Assembly: GCA_001247695.2 (NCBI GenBank)
Contig: LGRX02003589.1
Span: forward strand, 1-64,000
Reading direction: 5' to 3'
DNA length: 64,000 nucleotides
Origin: Cymbomonas tetramitiformis
Taxonomy: Eukaryota > Chlorophyta > Pyramimonadophyceae > Pyramimonadales > Pyramimonadaceae
Shown here: positions 1 through 10,380 of the stretch, one piece after another
How positions within the stretch are numbered: the stretch's first letter is position 1
How the letters are laid out: each line of letters starts with the position of its first letter
The notes under the pieces: model-generated
The model's input: only the letters and a program-made list of their open reading frames with translations
The model's database searches: none
Told to the model about the DNA's origin: nothing
Made by a program: the position numbers and the translations under genes

Positions 1-2
1 AC

Positions 3-1120
3 GGGCTCACTTGGGTAGAGACGCCGGCCCTCTGGCTGGACGCAGCTGACACCCTAGCAGTAGGCGAGAAGTCCTTAAGGGATGCCGAATCGCTAGCAGT
101 CATGACCAGAGCAAACCGAGCTCGGGAACAGGCCGCAGCAGAAATCAGTCATCCGGAGGCCGCGAAAGAAGCACCTGAAACCGCCGAGTCCCCCCATCCT
201 GAGACCCAGAGTCATCCGAAGGCAGCCAGAAGGGCGCCTGAGCCCGTTAAGTCCCCAGAAGGTAGCTCCCACTACGACCAGGTCGTGGATCGCCAGGACT
301 AGAAGCTGATCAGGGAGCGCTTTGAGGAGATAGCGGCCCAGTACGGGATGTTTGACGTTGACGCGTGTTGCGACTCCATGGGCGTTAACCGGCAGGTTGA
401 CACTTATTGGACCGACTGCTTGAAGGAAAAGTGGCGCGGGAAACACGTTTGGTGTAACCCCCCTTACACGAAGGATTCGGACTTGATAGAAAGAATTCTT
501 CGGCATTTCCTTGCTGAGTGGCGCGCCGATCCGGAAAACACCTCGGCGATGTTCCTTCTGCCAGACTATGACGCTCCCTGGAGGCGGTTGATTCACCCCA
601 AGTATGGGCTTCATCCGGTCAAGGTCTTTGACATGAAGGACGAAAAAGGTCGTCCCAACCACCTCTTCGAGTCCCCTGATGGAGGTCGGCCCCCGCTGCG
701 CTGGCCGGTCCTTCTGGTGTGGGCCCCAGCAGCCAGCAGGGCGAAGCCCCGAGCGCCACCTGCGCGAAAGGACAGTGAGGCAGAACCCGACGAGCCTTTA
801 GTCACTACAGGGGTTGCAGCAAAGGCCAGGGCAGCGTCAGGACCACTGAAGGCTGATGAGTTCGTCCGCGCCTTGCAAGCGGAATACGAACGCAGCCCGT
901 ACCTCAGTTCGTTGAAGGAAGAACTGATCGCAGCCCCACATCAGAGGACATACACATTTCGCATGGTAGACGACATGATATGGCGAGTGGCAGAAGGGCG
1001 GTATCAGCTAGTGCTAGCTCAGGATTCCCCCCTCAGAGAGCTGGTGATGCGCGAAGCACACGAGTCCCCAGCAGCAGGGCACACAGGGAGGGATAAGACA
1101 CTGGACAGGGTATCCCGTCG
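3..1120 (+). pseudogene. Ty3/Gypsy-like pol fragment with Dam-like methyltransferase domain
   Basis: One reading frame runs from the window edge to about 1120, broken only by an in-frame TAG at 300-302. After a charged linker it contains FDVDACC and WCNPPY, the layout of phage-type Dam N6-adenine methyltransferases (NPPY is the catalytic motif). Further on is a retroviral integrase zinc-binding segment (HESPAAGHTGRDKT, an HxnGHxGxxKT pattern). The frame then meets viral DNA near 1118-1124, where the rest of the integrase core should follow. Methyltransferase plus integrase zinc finger points to an LTR-retrotransposon pol polyprotein. The nonsense codon and truncation make it a dead copy. The domain calls are motif-based; the Ty3 assignment is inferred from the H2C2 segment. 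Confidence 0.65.
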
Positions 1121-1124
1121 TTCG

Positions 1125-1611
1125 GACTTCTTGGAAACCTTTTTCCATCTTTACAAATGGTTGGTGTTCTATCGGTGTAATGAGTGTATAATTCAGTCCG
1201 AGGACCTTGACCTTGTCTTACATAGGGTTTGTGACCTTCAATCATTATTGGATTATATGTTGGTAAATGTTTGTAAAAGACATATATCATTTCATGACTT
1301 CTCAAAGGCATTTGATTTGCATGATAAAAGCCTAATGACATCGTTATCTCATATACGATATCATATCGAAACATCTTCTTATTACTTTCAATAATGCTAT
1401 GTCCAAATTTAGTGGTAGTAGAAAAGATATAGGCTGAATTTCTTTTACCTATTCTCATTAATTCAATCCATAATTTATCTAAATCGAAAGGAATCTTGTC
1501 CCAAGAACAATTTGTTTGATTGTATGGTAAATCACAAATGAAAAGGTCTATTGAATTTCTTGGAATGTTAGGGAAAATGTTAAAACAATCATCGTTGTGT
1601 AAACTTATCAT
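1125..1611 (-). pseudogene. DNA N6/N4 methyltransferase, 3'-truncated (island A)
   Basis: Starts at the ATG at 1611 (MISLHNDDCFNIFPNIPR) and matches the two complete methyltransferases of this window up to RFPRS. At about 1125 the frame crosses into retrotransposon DNA, so the last 30 codons of the open frame are not viral. It keeps the catalytic DLPY motif but has lost the C-terminal half, including the SAM-binding DPFxGxG motif, so it is very unlikely to be active. It is more diverged from the other two copies than they are from each other. It is divergent from the ATPase gene that follows. Confidence 0.75.
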
Positions 1612-1662
1612 TACTTTAGTTTCTTTTAAAAAAATAATAAACAAACTATACATATATCTTTA

Positions 1663-2576
1663 ATGAAGATTGTAAAAGTGAAAGATATGAACATCGATGT
1701 GCCAAATGGAAGTGCTTTCAATATCAAAACCGGACCGAACATGTTAAAAGCTCATCAAAATTCAATATTTATTGGAAACCGTTCGTCTGGAAAATCAGTC
1801 GCTGTGACTAACTATTTGAAAATGTTGAAAAAAGAAGGGTCATTACATCGAATATTTGTTATAAGTCCTACATTTAATTCAAACAAAAAATTAATGAAGT
1901 CATTAGATATCGACTCCGAAGATGTGTACCAACCCGACGATGGTGCAAATGTTATTAATGATATTATTCAAAAAGCCGAAGAAGAAAGAGACATATATTT
2001 GAAATATCATGAAGACTTGAAAAATGGAATTCATTGATGGACAAATTAAATAATAGAAACATCTTTATCGATGATATCGACCCAGAATTATTGCTCGAAT
2101 TTTTGACATCAGACGGTTTCGAAAAGCCCGTACATAAATATAATGGTCAACGTCCTATATTGGCTGTTTTTGTCGATGATTGTCAATCAACGAATTTGTT
2201 TCGAACTCCAAAATTTCTAAATTTTATCACAAGACATCGACATATAGCTGATTTTGAAACCGGTGGTGCTTTAGGAATAAGTTGTTTTATTGCTATTCAG
2301 AATTTTAAATCTCAATTTGGTGGTTGTCCACGGGCCGTGAAGAATAATGCAACTTCTTTAGCTATATTCAAAATGAAAGACAAAAAAGAATTACAAGAAA
2401 TATATGAATCTTGTGCCGGTGAAATTGACGAAACGACTTTCTATGAAGTATATGCATATGCTATCAATGAACCACATTCATTTCTATTAATCGATTTACA
2501 TAAGAAAGACAATCATCCATCGATGTTTCGAAAACGATTTGATGAATTTATTATTCCTGAAAAAATAAATCCATAA
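1663..2576 (+). pseudogene. A32-like packaging ATPase, frameshifted (island A, first lineage)
   Basis: Two overlapping frames (1663-2037 and 2034-2576) together resemble the intact 303-aa ATPases at 7152 and 39409. The first holds the Walker A loop (GNRSSGKS); the second holds Walker B (ILAVFVDDC) and the conserved C-terminal part with FDEFIIP. The switch near 2034 looks like a small indel in the linker, although the overlap could be misread as two genes. Packaging ATPases of the FtsK/HerA-A32 family pump viral DNA into capsids. This copy is clearly diverged from the other two, so it comes from a different virus lineage. Confidence 0.75.
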
Positions 2577-2579
2577 CTT

Positions 2580-3053
2580 ATGAAGAAAACATCTTGTGAA
2601 CGGTGTATAGCTATTTCGAAAAGTAGTGGAAATCAATGTAGAAACATGACTTGTAAATATAGTCCTTATTGTTATGTTCATAGAGTAGTAGATATAAAGG
2701 AAAGTAGTATTCCAAATTCAGGTCTTGGAGTATATGCCAAAGAAGACTTGAAAAAAGATAAGTTAGTTGGTCGATACACCGTCGGCACGCAACGATTGAC
2801 AATGAATGAATTACCTCCATTGAATCGAAGAACACATATTTGGAAAAAGAATAATAATCTGTTTTATGATGCATCGAAAACAAATTCGGTTGCCGGTAAG
2901 TTCAATGATTGTACCCCTCAAAGTGCCAAAAGAATCAAATGCAAAAATTGTGCTAAAATAAATTTTGTAGGAAATGTTCGATTAACATCAAATGTAAAAA
3001 AGAATCAAGAGATATTTGTTTCTTATGGGAAAGACTATTGGAAAGATAAATGA
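2580..3053 (+). CDS. SET-domain protein with N-terminal Cys/His motif
   Basis: 157 aa, starting 3 bp after the ATPase stop. Residues 6-34 form a C-x2-C...C...C-x-x-H cluster (ending YCYVH), a small zinc motif common in large DNA viruses of protists. Residues 43-147 look like a minimal SET lysine methyltransferase: SGLGVYAKEDLKK is the usual N-terminal SET strand, FNDC (98-101) stands where NHxC is usual, and FVSYG (136-140) carries the catalytic tyrosine. Asp for His in the NHxC position is unusual. It probably methylates host or viral chromatin proteins; the substrate is unknown. The frame is intact inside an otherwise decayed island. Confidence 0.7.
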   Translation: MKKTSCERCIAISKSSGNQCRNMTCKYSPYCYVHRVVDIKESSIPNSGLGVYAKEDLKKDKLVGRYTVGTQRLTMNELPPLNRRTHIWKKNNNLFYDASKTNSVAGKFNDCTPQSAKRIKCKNCAKINFVGNVRLTSNVKKNQEIFVSYGKDYWKDK

Positions 3054-3066
3054 TACAAATATTCTT

Positions 3067-6045
3067 TTAAAATTCTGGAAATAATGATTTGAATGTTTTA
3101 TGAAAATGAGGGTCTGAATTCAAAACGTCATGATAAGTCGGAGGGACCGCGTTTGGTTTTTGTTCCGTTTTTGAAACTTTGTCTTTCTTTTTTGATTTTT
3201 TGATAATCACTTGAGGTTGATGTTCATCGTCACTTGAACTACCCGAAGTTTCACTATCAGATTCCACAACAATCACAGGTTTCTTTTTTGATTTTTTTAC
3301 ATATTTCTTTTCGATTATTTCCGGTTCAGATTTTTGTTCGAATTTTTCAGTAATTTCAGGTTCTTTTATCGATGATTTTATTTTATTTTGAGCAGCCTCC
3401 AACACTTTTTTGTTTTCTAATTCTTTAGCAAGTTTGATATCCTTTTTGGCTTCAAAGTCAATTATTGATTTTTCATTCAATTTATCATTTTCCCAATCGC
3501 ATCCCCAAATATCTTGAACAATGTAACCCAAGTTTTCAATTATTGTTTTCTTTTGTTGTGTTTTTGTAAACAATTCTCCATAAGTAATACTAGAGTCTCT
3601 TGATACATTTGCTTTTTGATTGGGGTTGTAAATTGCAGGATTTCCATGAAATCGATCACCATTAAATTCGAATATTTTATTTGTTTCTTCGCAATAACCG
3701 TCCGCTATGAAGTTTGTTTTTGGAATTTTATATTCTCGAATTATTTTAATACCTTTAGAATGTTCTAAATAATTGATCCATTCTGCACAAACTTTACTTT
3801 GCTTTTTAATTCTATAGTATGCAATGCTATTTTTTTGCATAATATCTTTTCGATGAATATGTTGGGCAGTCGATGCAATGGTCATAAAGTTGAAAGGGTC
3901 GGTTTCACATGCTTCCAACAAAACACTACGATATTCCAAGCAGGATTTTCGAAGTATTAAAACATCATTTGAACAATACTTTCGCAATTCATTTTTATTA
4001 TTCCAAACAAAATTTTTGTCATTACATTTTTCATTATACCAAATATCGAATTTTTCTTTATCTTCACATTTCATTTGTTTCGGACAAAAATGGTGTCTAT
4101 TAGGTATTTTCCCGGTATAATTCCAATTTTCTTTTTTATTAAATAAATGAGGATAGTACCCTTTTTGTACCTCATTTTCCAACCCCCACGTTTTGGGTAA
4201 CTTGGCTAAACCACAACTAAAATGATTTATCGAGTCAATTAGTGTGACTCCTAAATAAGTCAATTTCATTATTTTATTTCCAACTCTAATAATTTCTGGC
4301 ATTTTTTTCTTATCATCAAATTTATGCATTACTAATAATGCTTCAAAAATCAGCAAAAAATCGTAAGCTTTACCATTGTGAGCAACAAAGGTGTATCCTT
4401 TATGCTTTTCACTAAATAGAAATTCTAAAAAGGATTGCATGTCATAATGTTCAAATCCCTCAACCAAATTGTCTTTGCTTTTTGGATTTTTTGTGTCATC
4501 TAAATATTGAGTAATTGCTAAATTCATATGATGTTTAAAATGAAAGTCTTTAGTTTTTTCATTTAAATACTTTGTCTCTTGAGTACATTCAAAATCAAAA
4601 AAAGCTAATTTCTCAATAGGGTCTTTCTTCTTGACTTGTTGAATATAACATTTGTGATTATTTAAGTCACAATATTCTTCACAATTCTTACATGTTGAAT
4701 GACCACATATATGTTTAATTTTGGTCTCATAATGTGTGTTACATTCTTTGCAATAATGAATCTTATCACAAGTAGATTTTAAATGATGGTCATAACAATC
4801 CTTATTAAAAAAGAATCGATCACACTTGTCACAATATATTTTATGCATCAAACTTTTGTTTTGTCGATTTTTCTTATCTTTAAAAATACATTTACTACTT
4901 TTGCAACGCGTGCATGATTTTAAACGAGTATCCAAAAATGCAATGATGTTTGTGATTGGTTCGTAATGTTTTTGAATAGGGTCATAACAAATATGATACA
5001 CATTTTTATTTTCGTCATATATTTGATCATCACTATTGAAAGGATAGATTTTTACTTGTCCACATACACTATTTTCTTCATATACAATAATGTGTGCATT
5101 TAATATTTTCTCATATATTGGAATGTCTCTCAAATCAATTTGCTTATGAGACTCAATACCGACCAATTTCCTAATTTCCTCTCCTAATTTTGTTCGAGTT
5201 GACGGTCTTGTGAACTTGGTTAACGTGTTCCAAAATGTTTTATTGGTTTCTTTACAATGTAAATGTTGCAAAATAGCTAAAGAAATATCAAAACATTGAT
5301 TATTATTATTGTTCAATGTAATACAACTTTTCTTTTTAAACCGTTCTTCCTTATTTTTTGATTGAGGATTTGAAGAACCACCTTTAATAGCTTTAACGGT
5401 GTGGACAAAGAGAGTAATACTTTTAATAAATCCATGTTCTTTTAATTTTTCACTTTGAGCTATTTTTTCGATAGCTTTTTGTAAATTTTCAGGATGATAA
5501 CCTAAATAAATGTCATCGTTTTTTATTACATAATTATCTTCAAATTGTAACTCAAATGATATCAATTGTTTGTCATCACTTGATGCTTCGGGAACAAATC
5601 TACGTAAACCTTTTATTTCAAAAAGATTAAAATCTATTGGACCGTAGATATCTTTTCTAGTTTTAAATTTATCGATATACTCGGTGCGTTTGGTTTTTTT
5701 AATTTCTTTGATATTTTTAATATCAGTTTTTACATTATTTACAAATTTGTTAACCTTTTCATTTTTCTTTTTATTTATATTTTTTCGTGAAATTTCACGG
5801 TATTTTTTGAAAGTTTTAGATTTTCCATTGTATTTGTCTTTAATTTTTGTTTTCAACGATTTTTCATAATCATTTTTTGTAATAATTTCTTTAGATTTTT
5901 TCCTTCCATTTATTATTTTAAAACTTTCTAGAATATCTTGTAGATCAGCAAAATCTTTTTTAGTTTTTGCATCCTTCATTTCAATGGTGAAAGCTTTCCA
6001 TTGACTAGGTGTAAGTTTAATATTTGAGGTGTTAAGTTTGGACAT
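3067..6045 (-). pseudogene. Family B DNA polymerase 5' part fused to a disordered-protein 3' end
   Basis: Open frame of 992 codons. Residues 240-365 resemble an OTU-like cysteine protease fold (Cys251, His360), 378-466 are Cys/His zinc clusters, and 484-486 are the ExoI DFE. VAHNGKAYDF (554-563) is ExoII, with YCSND (ExoIII) and then the EFNGDRFHGNP endonuclease-like insert typical of Polinton polymerases. At residue 864 (about 3453) homology to the polymerase at 17443 stops and 128 unrelated residues follow. These end in SLFPEF and match the C-terminus of the 151-aa protein at 38935. Polymerase motifs A, B and C are absent, so it cannot synthesise DNA. An internal deletion between convergent neighbours in the source virus is the simplest cause. 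Start ATG at 6045, with a TATA-rich stretch just upstream. Confidence 0.85.
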
Positions 6046-6118
6046 GGGCGAGGCTTTTATAATATATATAGACGATTATTTCTTTAAGCTCAATTTGGTT
6101 AGTACATTGCACAAAAAA

Positions 6119-6394
6119 TCACAATAATTGTGAGTATTGTGTTAGTAATTCATACTGTTTTGGTATGTCGAATGATGATTTTTTTAGAGCTTGAATCATA
6201 TCATCAATAGTGATATTGTATAATTTGACGGAATTTGCTTTAATGGGCAAACCTCTTTTAATTCGTAAATTTAATATACGTTGTTTTAAAACTTTATCTT
6301 TGTTAATCTTGTAATGTTTAGCCACATCTAAATTGTTTTTTTCTGCTGATTTTTTGTAATAAGTATTTCCAAACTTTGAAATAACTTTCTCCAT
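6119..6394 (-). CDS. Hypothetical 91-aa basic protein
   Basis: I chose the ATG at 6394 (MEKVISKFGN) because the upstream extension to 6490 is hydrophobic and TATA-rich, as expected of a promoter region. The product is lysine-rich, with a central YKINKDKVLKQRILNLR segment that could be a helix-turn-helix, but I do not recognise the family. It lies upstream of the polymerase 5' end on the same strand. Confidence 0.5.
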   Translation of the reverse strand: MEKVISKFGNTYYKKSAEKNNLDVAKHYKINKDKVLKQRILNLRIKRGLPIKANSVKLYNITIDDMIQALKKSSFDIPKQYELLTQYSQLL

Positions 6395-6453
6395 ATATAT
6401 GGGATATAATATAATAACCAAAAATATTTTTAAATTGTTTAAGTTATATAAAA

Positions 6454-6627
6454 ATGGATATTTTAAACAATTCATGTGATTTTCAAGCATTTGTTTCAGG
6501 AATTATTCTTATTATAGGGGCTGTTTTTACGGGAATTAGATATAGTCGTTGTGAAACTATAAATTCACCTTGTATAAATTGTAAAAGGAAAATACTAGAA
6601 CAACAAGAAAATACTAATAATGTTTAG
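6454..6627 (+). CDS. Small membrane protein, 57 aa
   Basis: A short ORF with one clear transmembrane segment (AFVSGIILIIGAVFTGIRY, residues 12-30), followed by a Cys-containing stretch (SPCINCKRKILEQQ) and a polar tail. Only its last 12 codons survive in island B (38853-38891), in the same position ahead of the 151-aa gene and the ATPase, which supports it as a real viral gene. Probably a virion or host-membrane protein; the function is unknown. Confidence 0.6.
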   Translation: MDILNNSCDFQAFVSGIILIIGAVFTGIRYSRCETINSPCINCKRKILEQQENTNNV

Positions 6628-6670
6628 AAATTTTAATTTCTTTTTATATCTATTATATTCTAATAAAACA

Positions 6671-7133
6671 ATGGGTTACCGCAAAGGTGAGAAAATAACA
6701 GATGAAAAAACTTTAGAAAGATTAAAAAATGCACGACTGAAAGCATTAGAAGTAAGAAAACAAAAGGCTGAAGAAAAAAAAAACAATTAAAAGTTGCAAA
6801 AGATCTTGAAAAACAAAAAGAAATATTAGATGCAAAAGAAGTTATTAAAAATCACCAAAAACCGGAAAAGGACGAAATTAAAATTTTGACCCGATGTAAA
6901 AAAAAGTGATTAAAAATACAAAAATAAAGAATAAAAAACCTAAAGTTATTATTGAAGAAATACGTGAAAATTCTAGTTCTAGTTCTAGCGAAAGCGAACC
7001 GGAAGTTATAGTTAAAAAGAAAAGAATTTCCCAAAAAAGAAATAATAAAAATATAGATAATAGCCCTCAATCACCTCAAAAAACCAATATTCATTATGAT
7101 AAAGCTTATAGATCATTATTTCCTGAACTTTAA
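6671..7133 (+). pseudogene. Disordered charged protein ahead of the ATPase, frameshifted
   Basis: Counterpart of the intact 151-aa gene at 38935. It starts MGYRKGEKITDEKTLERL and ends YRSLFPEL, but a frameshift in the poly-A run near 6775-6785 and another near 6885-6900 split it into three frames. It sits 18 bp before the ATPase, as in island B. Confidence 0.75.
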
Positions 7134-7151
7134 TATTAATAGAAAACTTAA

Positions 7152-8063
7152 ATGTTACAAACTCAAAAATTAAAAAATAAAGATTATGAAATTAAATTAC
7201 CGAAAGGCAGTGCTTTCAATATAAATACGGACCCCGATTTTATTAATATGCATTCCGTTATTTTGGCGATAGCAAAACGCGGACTTGGAAAAAGTTGTAG
7301 TTTTTCAAATTTATTAAGGTTAATGAAAAATAATAATGCATTAGACCGTTTAATTTTAGTTAGCCCTACATACCATAATAATCAACATTATTTCAAAGAT
7401 TTACCATTGGACAATGAAGATATATTGGAACCTTCAATTGATGCTCCCCAAAAAATAGAAGAAATTCTTGACACCGAAGCTCAAGAATACGAAGAATATC
7501 ATGAAAAGTTAAAGAGATGGAAAAAATTAAATAAAATGTTAAAAGATAAAACAAAATCAATTCATGATATTCCAAATGAATTATTGATTGAATTTGAGGA
7601 CACAATGTATAATCCACCTGAACATAAGTATAATGGTAAAAAGCCGGTGATTGTGGTATTATTTGACGACGTACAAGGAAACGACATTATGTTGCCAAGA
7701 GCTAAATTGAATCAACTTGTAACTACTCACCGTCATAAAGGGAAACTTAAAAATGGGGCTTTGGGCGTCTCATTATTATTTGCTACACAAAATTACACGT
7801 CGAATCAAATGGGATTAAATAAAAGTATTCGAGGAAATTTAACTCATTTATTAGTTTTTAAAAATAAAAATATAAAAGAGCTAGAGAAAATTGCGGAGGA
7901 ATGTAGCGGTGAGATTAATCAAGATACCTTTTTTCAAGTTTATGATAAAGCAATTCAATCAGCACATGATTTCTTATTCATTGATTTACATAAAAAGAGT
8001 ACACATCCAAGTGGCTTTAGAAGGAACTTTAATGAATTTATTATCCCAAATACTTTGCAATAA
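7152..8063 (+). CDS. A32-like packaging ATPase (type 2)
   Basis: 303 aa, intact. Walker A is KRGLGKSCSF and Walker B is PVIVVLFDDVQ; between them is a charged insertion, and the C-terminus carries FNEFIIP, shared with the other two ATPases here. The family (FtsK/HerA-like, related to poxvirus A32) translocates the genome into preformed capsids. The sequence is nearly the same as the island B gene at 39409. It is one of the few uninterrupted genes of island A. Confidence 0.85.
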   Translation: MLQTQKLKNKDYEIKLPKGSAFNINTDPDFINMHSVILAIAKRGLGKSCSFSNLLRLMKNNNALDRLILVSPTYHNNQHYFKDLPLDNEDILEPSIDAPQKIEEILDTEAQEYEEYHEKLKRWKKLNKMLKDKTKSIHDIPNELLIEFEDTMYNPPEHKYNGKKPVIVVLFDDVQGNDIMLPRAKLNQLVTTHRHKGKLKNGALGVSLLFATQNYTSNQMGLNKSIRGNLTHLLVFKNKNIKELEKIAEECSGEINQDTFFQVYDKAIQSAHDFLFIDLHKKSTHPSGFRRNFNEFIIPNTLQ

Positions 8064-8143
8064 ATGAAAAACAATTAATTAAAAAAGTTTTGCACAATTC
8101 TAAAAAATTCTGCCAACATAGTCTTTTTCAGCGCGAAATTCTG

Positions 8144-8305
8144 TGTAGATTTTTTATTTATTTTTTATCGTACTCACATTTAATCACGTAATTTATTCCC
8201 TATTTATTACGTAATTATTTCTTTAGGGTTTTCTCTTGTATTTATTAATCATTTATTATCGTCTTTAGGGTTTTGGGGGGCGTTATAATCAGTAGTATAC
8301 TACTG
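8144..8305 (+). repeat. Terminus-like noncoding block with 16-bp palindrome
   Basis: Bases 8144-8222 match 38707-38785 over 79 bp with one difference. The block continues through two TTTAGGGTTTT motifs to a perfect 16-bp palindrome, CAGTAGTATACTACTG (8290-8305), whose halves equal the AGTAGTAT ends of the island B terminal repeats. Immediately after it the sequence enters the middle of a penton gene. It therefore looks like the right end of a type 2 element abutting a fragment of another copy. The rest of 8064-8305 has no gene. Confidence 0.6.
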
Positions 8306-8988
8306 ATGTTCTTGTTGCAAACTTTGGGTTTGCAAGGCCTGCGGATAGCGTTGATGTTACTTACGATGCAATTTCAGGACATTTTACGATTACACTTAGT
8401 AAACCTGCTCCCAATATTAAATTTGTTGCATTTTCAATAACTGGTGATTTTCAAGCAGTGCCTGGAAGTCCATTAGATGATGCATGAAATGATATCTTTA
8501 ATTCACCAGGAAAGTATAACGATGTTGACCAAATAATAGGGGGAGAAACAAACAAATCAGTTGCTGGTCTTACAAACATTTCACAGATTAAAGACTTGTT
8601 CGATATCGAAACCGTAGATGAAGTATTTATTTCCAAATTTCCTGGTAATTTACAAACAAACGATGCTATTTATCTTAGAAAATCAACGTTGCCCACAAAT
8701 AATTTACAAAGCACAAATCTTTCAAATAATTTTAAAGAAAATCAAATCGTTAGTAGTGACATTTTAGGAAAAGTATTGTTACCGTCAGATTTAACTAATC
8801 AATTTATCACTTATTTAGATTACGATGAAAACTTTTCTATAGATGTGCAAGCTTCTCAATTTTCTCAATTAAGAATTTCAATTACCGACAATAAATCCAG
8901 ACTAATTCCTACAGCCGTTTCCCGAAATGGAAATGAACAATCTATAAACTATGCATTATCTTTGAAATTAAAAGAATATGTGAATTAA
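8306..8988 (+). pseudogene. Penton-like protein, 5'-truncated with nonsense mutation
   Basis: Matches the 327-aa protein at 31758 from about residue 100 (VLVANFGFA) to the end. The 5' third is missing at the junction with the palindrome. A TGA at 8485-8487 replaces a Leu codon. The downstream part (from 8596) remains open and ends in LKLKEYVN like the intact copy. It directly precedes the MCP gene, the usual penton-MCP order. Confidence 0.8.
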
Positions 8989-9014
8989 AATTATATTATA
9001 TATATTAAGGAAAA

Positions 9015-10361
9015 ATGTCTTTACCATATAGTCTTGCATTTGGACTTCAAAAACTAAGTGGATATAGTACTCAGTATTTTCGTCTTGAAACGACAAACTT
9101 GACCGAAGTAAATCCTTACGGTGTTATAACTTTGAATCTTCCAGTTAATGTTTTGTGTAATCTGAAAAGTTTAAGTATGCATTGTAAAGGTCGTGCTAAC
9201 AATACTGCCATAGCTTGTACGGACGCCGCAACCCAAGCTGATTCAGTTATCACAACTTTGCCAAATGGAATCGAAAAATTGATTTCTCGTGTAGAAATTT
9301 ACAGCGGTGGAATAGCTATTTCGAGTGGCATGAGTCAGTATTCAACGGTATCAACGGTTTTGGACAATCTTAAAACTACGTTAAACAAAGAGGTATCTTA
9401 CCAACGTGTTTTGAAAAATCAAGAAATAAATGTTAATACCGATAGTTATTATCAACAAGAAAGACCATATATTTTGAATAATTTCCTACAATTTATAGGG
9501 GAATCTTCACCTGACTACCTGGATACGGCGTTACTACCAAGTATTCAAATTCGTTTCTATATGCATGGACCGGAGGTGTTGGGTGCATATCAAAAATCAT
9601 TAGGGGCCGGTGTTGCATTTACCGGAACAGCGGAAGAAGAACTTGCTAAAAGTGCGACATGGAAATTGACTGATTTGCATTTTACAATTGAAACAATTAC
9701 ATTTTCAAATGGTGTTTACGATAGTGCTGTCGAAAGAAAACTAAAAGAAGATTCTTACATTGAGATGCCTTTCACTAATTATTTTACCTTTCAAAATAAT
9801 CAAACGGAAATGACTAAATCGAATCGATTCTCTTTGTCGGCACAATCTTTGGATATGTTATACGCTGTTCAAAGGCCTCCAAGTTACAGTTCTATCAATA
9901 AAGGTTTGCATAAAATTGATAATAAAATAGGTGCTACTTTCGTTCCAAGTTATTTCCGCTTTTATGCGGGAGATATTCAATCTTGGCAGTATAATGTCAA
10001 CTCAATTTATTATCCAAATTATCGTGCTACCGCTCTTGATGCTTTTAACTTGGTCACTATTGGTAAAGCTGATAATTATTCCGACGATTCAGGTTGTAAA
10101 GTTAATTCTTTAGAAAATTGGTACAATTCTTATTGGGCTGCTATGCTTCGATTAAATATGCCTATGCCAGGTATGGGACCTCGTAATTGTAGTGGAATAG
10201 ATACCCGGGGTTTGAATTCTTCATTCTTTCTTCAAACTCAAAAATCATCGACCGCAGACCCACTTCAAACAGCTTTGACGAATAACGAAACATTTATTAT
10301 TGCACAATGTACAAGTATCATTCGTATTGGTATGGGAAGAATGATTGAAGTGGTTGTATAA
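9015..10361 (+). CDS. Major capsid protein (double jelly-roll type), type 2
   Basis: 448 aa, intact, and differing by eye at only some 5% of residues from the MCP at 32769. The N-terminus MSLPYSLAFGLQKLSGYST is shared by all four MCP copies. NGIEKLISRVEIYSGG followed by YSTVSTVLDN resembles MCPs of Polinton-like viruses. Its length, penton neighbour and minor-protein neighbours fit a capsomer-forming double jelly-roll protein. I infer the fold from family context; it cannot be shown from sequence alone here. Preceded by a TATATTA-rich stretch. Confidence 0.85.
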   Translation: MSLPYSLAFGLQKLSGYSTQYFRLETTNLTEVNPYGVITLNLPVNVLCNLKSLSMHCKGRANNTAIACTDAATQADSVITTLPNGIEKLISRVEIYSGGIAISSGMSQYSTVSTVLDNLKTTLNKEVSYQRVLKNQEINVNTDSYYQQERPYILNNFLQFIGESSPDYLDTALLPSIQIRFYMHGPEVLGAYQKSLGAGVAFTGTAEEELAKSATWKLTDLHFTIETITFSNGVYDSAVERKLKEDSYIEMPFTNYFTFQNNQTEMTKSNRFSLSAQSLDMLYAVQRPPSYSSINKGLHKIDNKIGATFVPSYFRFYAGDIQSWQYNVNSIYYPNYRATALDAFNLVTIGKADNYSDDSGCKVNSLENWYNSYWAAMLRLNMPMPGMGPRNCSGIDTRGLNSSFFLQTQKSSTADPLQTALTNNETFIIAQCTSIIRIGMGRMIEVVV

Positions 10362-10380
10362 AAACTAATTTAATTGTAAT

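Noticed and set aside
1130..1394. C-terminal end of the 348-codon ORF that starts at 348
   Set aside because: After about 1120 the frame runs antisense through the viral methyltransferase; it is not part of the retroelement protein.
2034..2576. Independent gene starting at 2034
   Set aside because: The product aligns with the second half of the packaging ATPases, so it is the 3' part of a frameshifted ATPase gene.
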